A stretch of 52,624 nucleotides of DNA, from NCBI RefSeq assembly GCF_947259555.1, contig NZ_CAMYMD010000057.1:1-52624 (forward strand), given 5' to 3'. Made by a program: the position numbers and the translations under genes. Below, one piece after another: positions 51,565 through 52,624 of this stretch. Within the stretch, counting starts at the first letter, position 1; each line of letters starts with the position of its first letter. Origin of the DNA: an uncultured Roseovarius sp. (GTDB lineage: Bacteria > Pseudomonadota > Alphaproteobacteria > Rhodobacterales > Rhodobacteraceae). A model generated the notes under the pieces. That model saw nothing but the letters and a program-made list of their open reading frames with translations. It ran no database searches and was not told where the DNA came from.

Positions 51565-52624
51565 ATGCCCGTGACCAACCCCGATCAAACCGAAACCCGC
51601 GCCGCCGATTACCTTGCCCGCAGGCTCTATGAGGCGGGCTGTCGCCACGCATTCGGCATGCCGGGGGGCGAGGTACTGACGGTGATGGATGCGCTGGCGC
51701 GGGCCGGAATCGAGGTGACATTGGCGCGGCATGAGAATGCCGCCGCGTTCATGGCCGAGGGGGTCTGGCATCGCACCGGCGCGCCGGGCATCCTGATCGC
51801 CACGCTGGGGCCGGGGGTGTTGAACGGCGTCAATGCCATCGCCAACGCGCATCAGGACCGGGTGCCGCTGATCGTCATCTCGGGCTGCGTCGATGCCGAT
51901 GAGGCGCTGACCTATTCCCACCAGATCCTCGATCACGAGGCGGTTCTGGCGCCGATCACCAAGGCGACGTTTCGCCTGACGGCGCAGGGGACCGATATCA
52001 TCGCCGACAAGGCCGTGGGCATCGCCACCGAGGGCCGGCCCGGTCCGGTATTTATCGACGTGCCGATTTCCGTGGCCGACAGCCGCGTGACCCTGCCACG
52101 CCTGCGCCGCCGCCCCGACGCGGTGCCGATGGTGCCTGCCGCGCCGGAGAAGGCGCGCGATTGGCTGGCGGCGGCGGAGCGTCCGGTGATGATCGTGGGG
52201 CTCGATGCCGTCAACGAAGGTGCGGGGTCGGTGATTCTGGAGGTCGCGGAACGACTGAACATTCCGGTGATCACCAGCTACAAGGCCAAGGGGATCATCC
52301 CCGAGACGCATCCGCTGTGCCTTGGCGGTGCGGGGCTGTCGCCGCTGGCGGATGGGGTGCTGGTGCCGTTCGTGGAGCAGGCCGACCTGATCCTCTGCGT
52401 CGGCTACGACCCCATTGAGATGCGCCCCGGCTGGCGCGAGATCTGGGATCCGGCGCAGGTCAAAGTGATCGACATCGCCGCCGTGCCCAATGACCAATAC
52501 ATGCATCAGGCGACAATGAATGTGGTGGGCGCCTGCGGGCCGTCGCTGGCGGCCATTGCCGAGGGGACCGCACCCCGCACCACATGGCCCGGCGGCGAGG
52601 TGGCCGGGGCGCGCGCGGCGCTGG
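51565..52624 (+). CDS. Thiamine-diphosphate-dependent enzyme (acetolactate synthase-like), partial at window end
   Basis: Begins MPVTNPDQTETRAADYLARR with an AGGAGA site eight bases upstream. The N-terminal pyrimidine-binding domain is present, with the catalytic glutamate in ARHENAAAFMAEG near residue 58 and GMPGGEVLTVMDAL before it. The central domain follows (RPVMIVGLDAVNEGAGSVIL). The window ends in frame at residue 353, so the PP-binding domain with its GDG motif is not visible and the substrate cannot be judged. Acetolactate synthase catalytic-type and related 2-oxo acid decarboxylases are the candidates. It is divergent from the RNase D-like gene, with 206 bases between starts. Confidence 0.85.
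   Translation, partial: MPVTNPDQTETRAADYLARRLYEAGCRHAFGMPGGEVLTVMDALARAGIEVTLARHENAAAFMAEGVWHRTGAPGILIATLGPGVLNGVNAIANAHQDRVPLIVISGCVDADEALTYSHQILDHEAVLAPITKATFRLTAQGTDIIADKAVGIATEGRPGPVFIDVPISVADSRVTLPRLRRRPDAVPMVPAAPEKARDWLAAAERPVMIVGLDAVNEGAGSVILEVAERLNIPVITSYKAKGIIPETHPLCLGGAGLSPLADGVLVPFVEQADLILCVGYDPIEMRPGWREIWDPAQVKVIDIAAVPNDQYMHQATMNVVGACGPSLAAIAEGTAPRTTWPGGEVAGARAAL

Noticed and set aside
51010..52506. 498-codon minus-strand frame opposite the thiamine-diphosphate enzyme gene
   Set aside because: It overlaps two convincing genes and its translation is repetitive Arg/His/Gly; the plus-strand translation is a clear enzyme.

Overview
The window looks like chromosome from an alphaproteobacterium of the Rhodobacterales (Roseobacter group). 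This is inferred from the high G+C content, the protein types, the alphaproteobacterial LexA box (GTTC-N7-GTTC), an aapJQMP/bzt-type amino-acid transporter, and gene neighbourhoods such as crcB-rluC-HAD-ATP12 and dnaX-ybaB-recR. It is mostly core genome: no phage, insertion sequence, CRISPR array, rRNA or tRNA was found. The last gene runs off the right edge.

Layout. 0.2-6.5 kb: rsmD with a ferredoxin-reductase-like flavoprotein, a divergent peroxiredoxin, a LexA-controlled dnaE2 that stands alone and lacks its usual C-terminal region, an exported protein, and rppH. 6.6-13.8 kb: a glutathione S-transferase relic, trpS, a rhomboid-like protein without catalytic residues, murJ, clpX and clpP, an ArsR-type regulator with a SqrR/BigR-like cysteine pair, and an AhpD-like protein. 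13.9-19.6 kb: acyl-CoA dehydrogenase, a GlxA-type regulator, threonine dehydratase, a LOG-family protein, and a tandem pair of unknown membrane proteins. 19.6-26.5 kb: a peptide-type ABC importer with a fused permease-ATPase and its own GntR regulator, divergent from a DUF1028 gene across two copies of one palindrome. 26.5-29.7 kb: sulfotransferase-like protein, aspartoacylase-family hydrolase, and two overlapping methyltransferases, the second Hen1-like.

29.7-33.0 kb: SDR oxidoreductase, argB, a QueG-like Fe-S protein, a SixA-type phosphatase, and a tiny secreted protein closed by a strong terminator. 33.0-37.4 kb: aapJQMP with a hairpin between aapJ and aapQ. 37.6-40.5 kb: crcB-rluC-HAD-ATP12. 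40.5-44.0 kb: phosphatase, single-domain modE and modABC with a Mo-box-like palindrome. 44.2-47.5 kb: dnaX, ybaB, recR and DUF1294. 47.5-51.4 kb: RNase D-like exonuclease, lptC-lptA-lptB, long-form hpf and ptsN, with no rpoN between lptB and hpf. 51.5 kb to end: a thiamine-diphosphate enzyme, partial.

Genes are tightly packed, with many 4-base start/stop overlaps and several GTG or TTG starts. The parts most worth a second look are the Hen1-like methyltransferase without Pnkp, the tandem GEEISWGQR membrane proteins, the transporter/DUF1028 regulon with twin palindromes, the orphan LexA-controlled dnaE2, and the probable pseudo-rhomboid. Functions come from reading motifs and family resemblance by eye; no database search was run.
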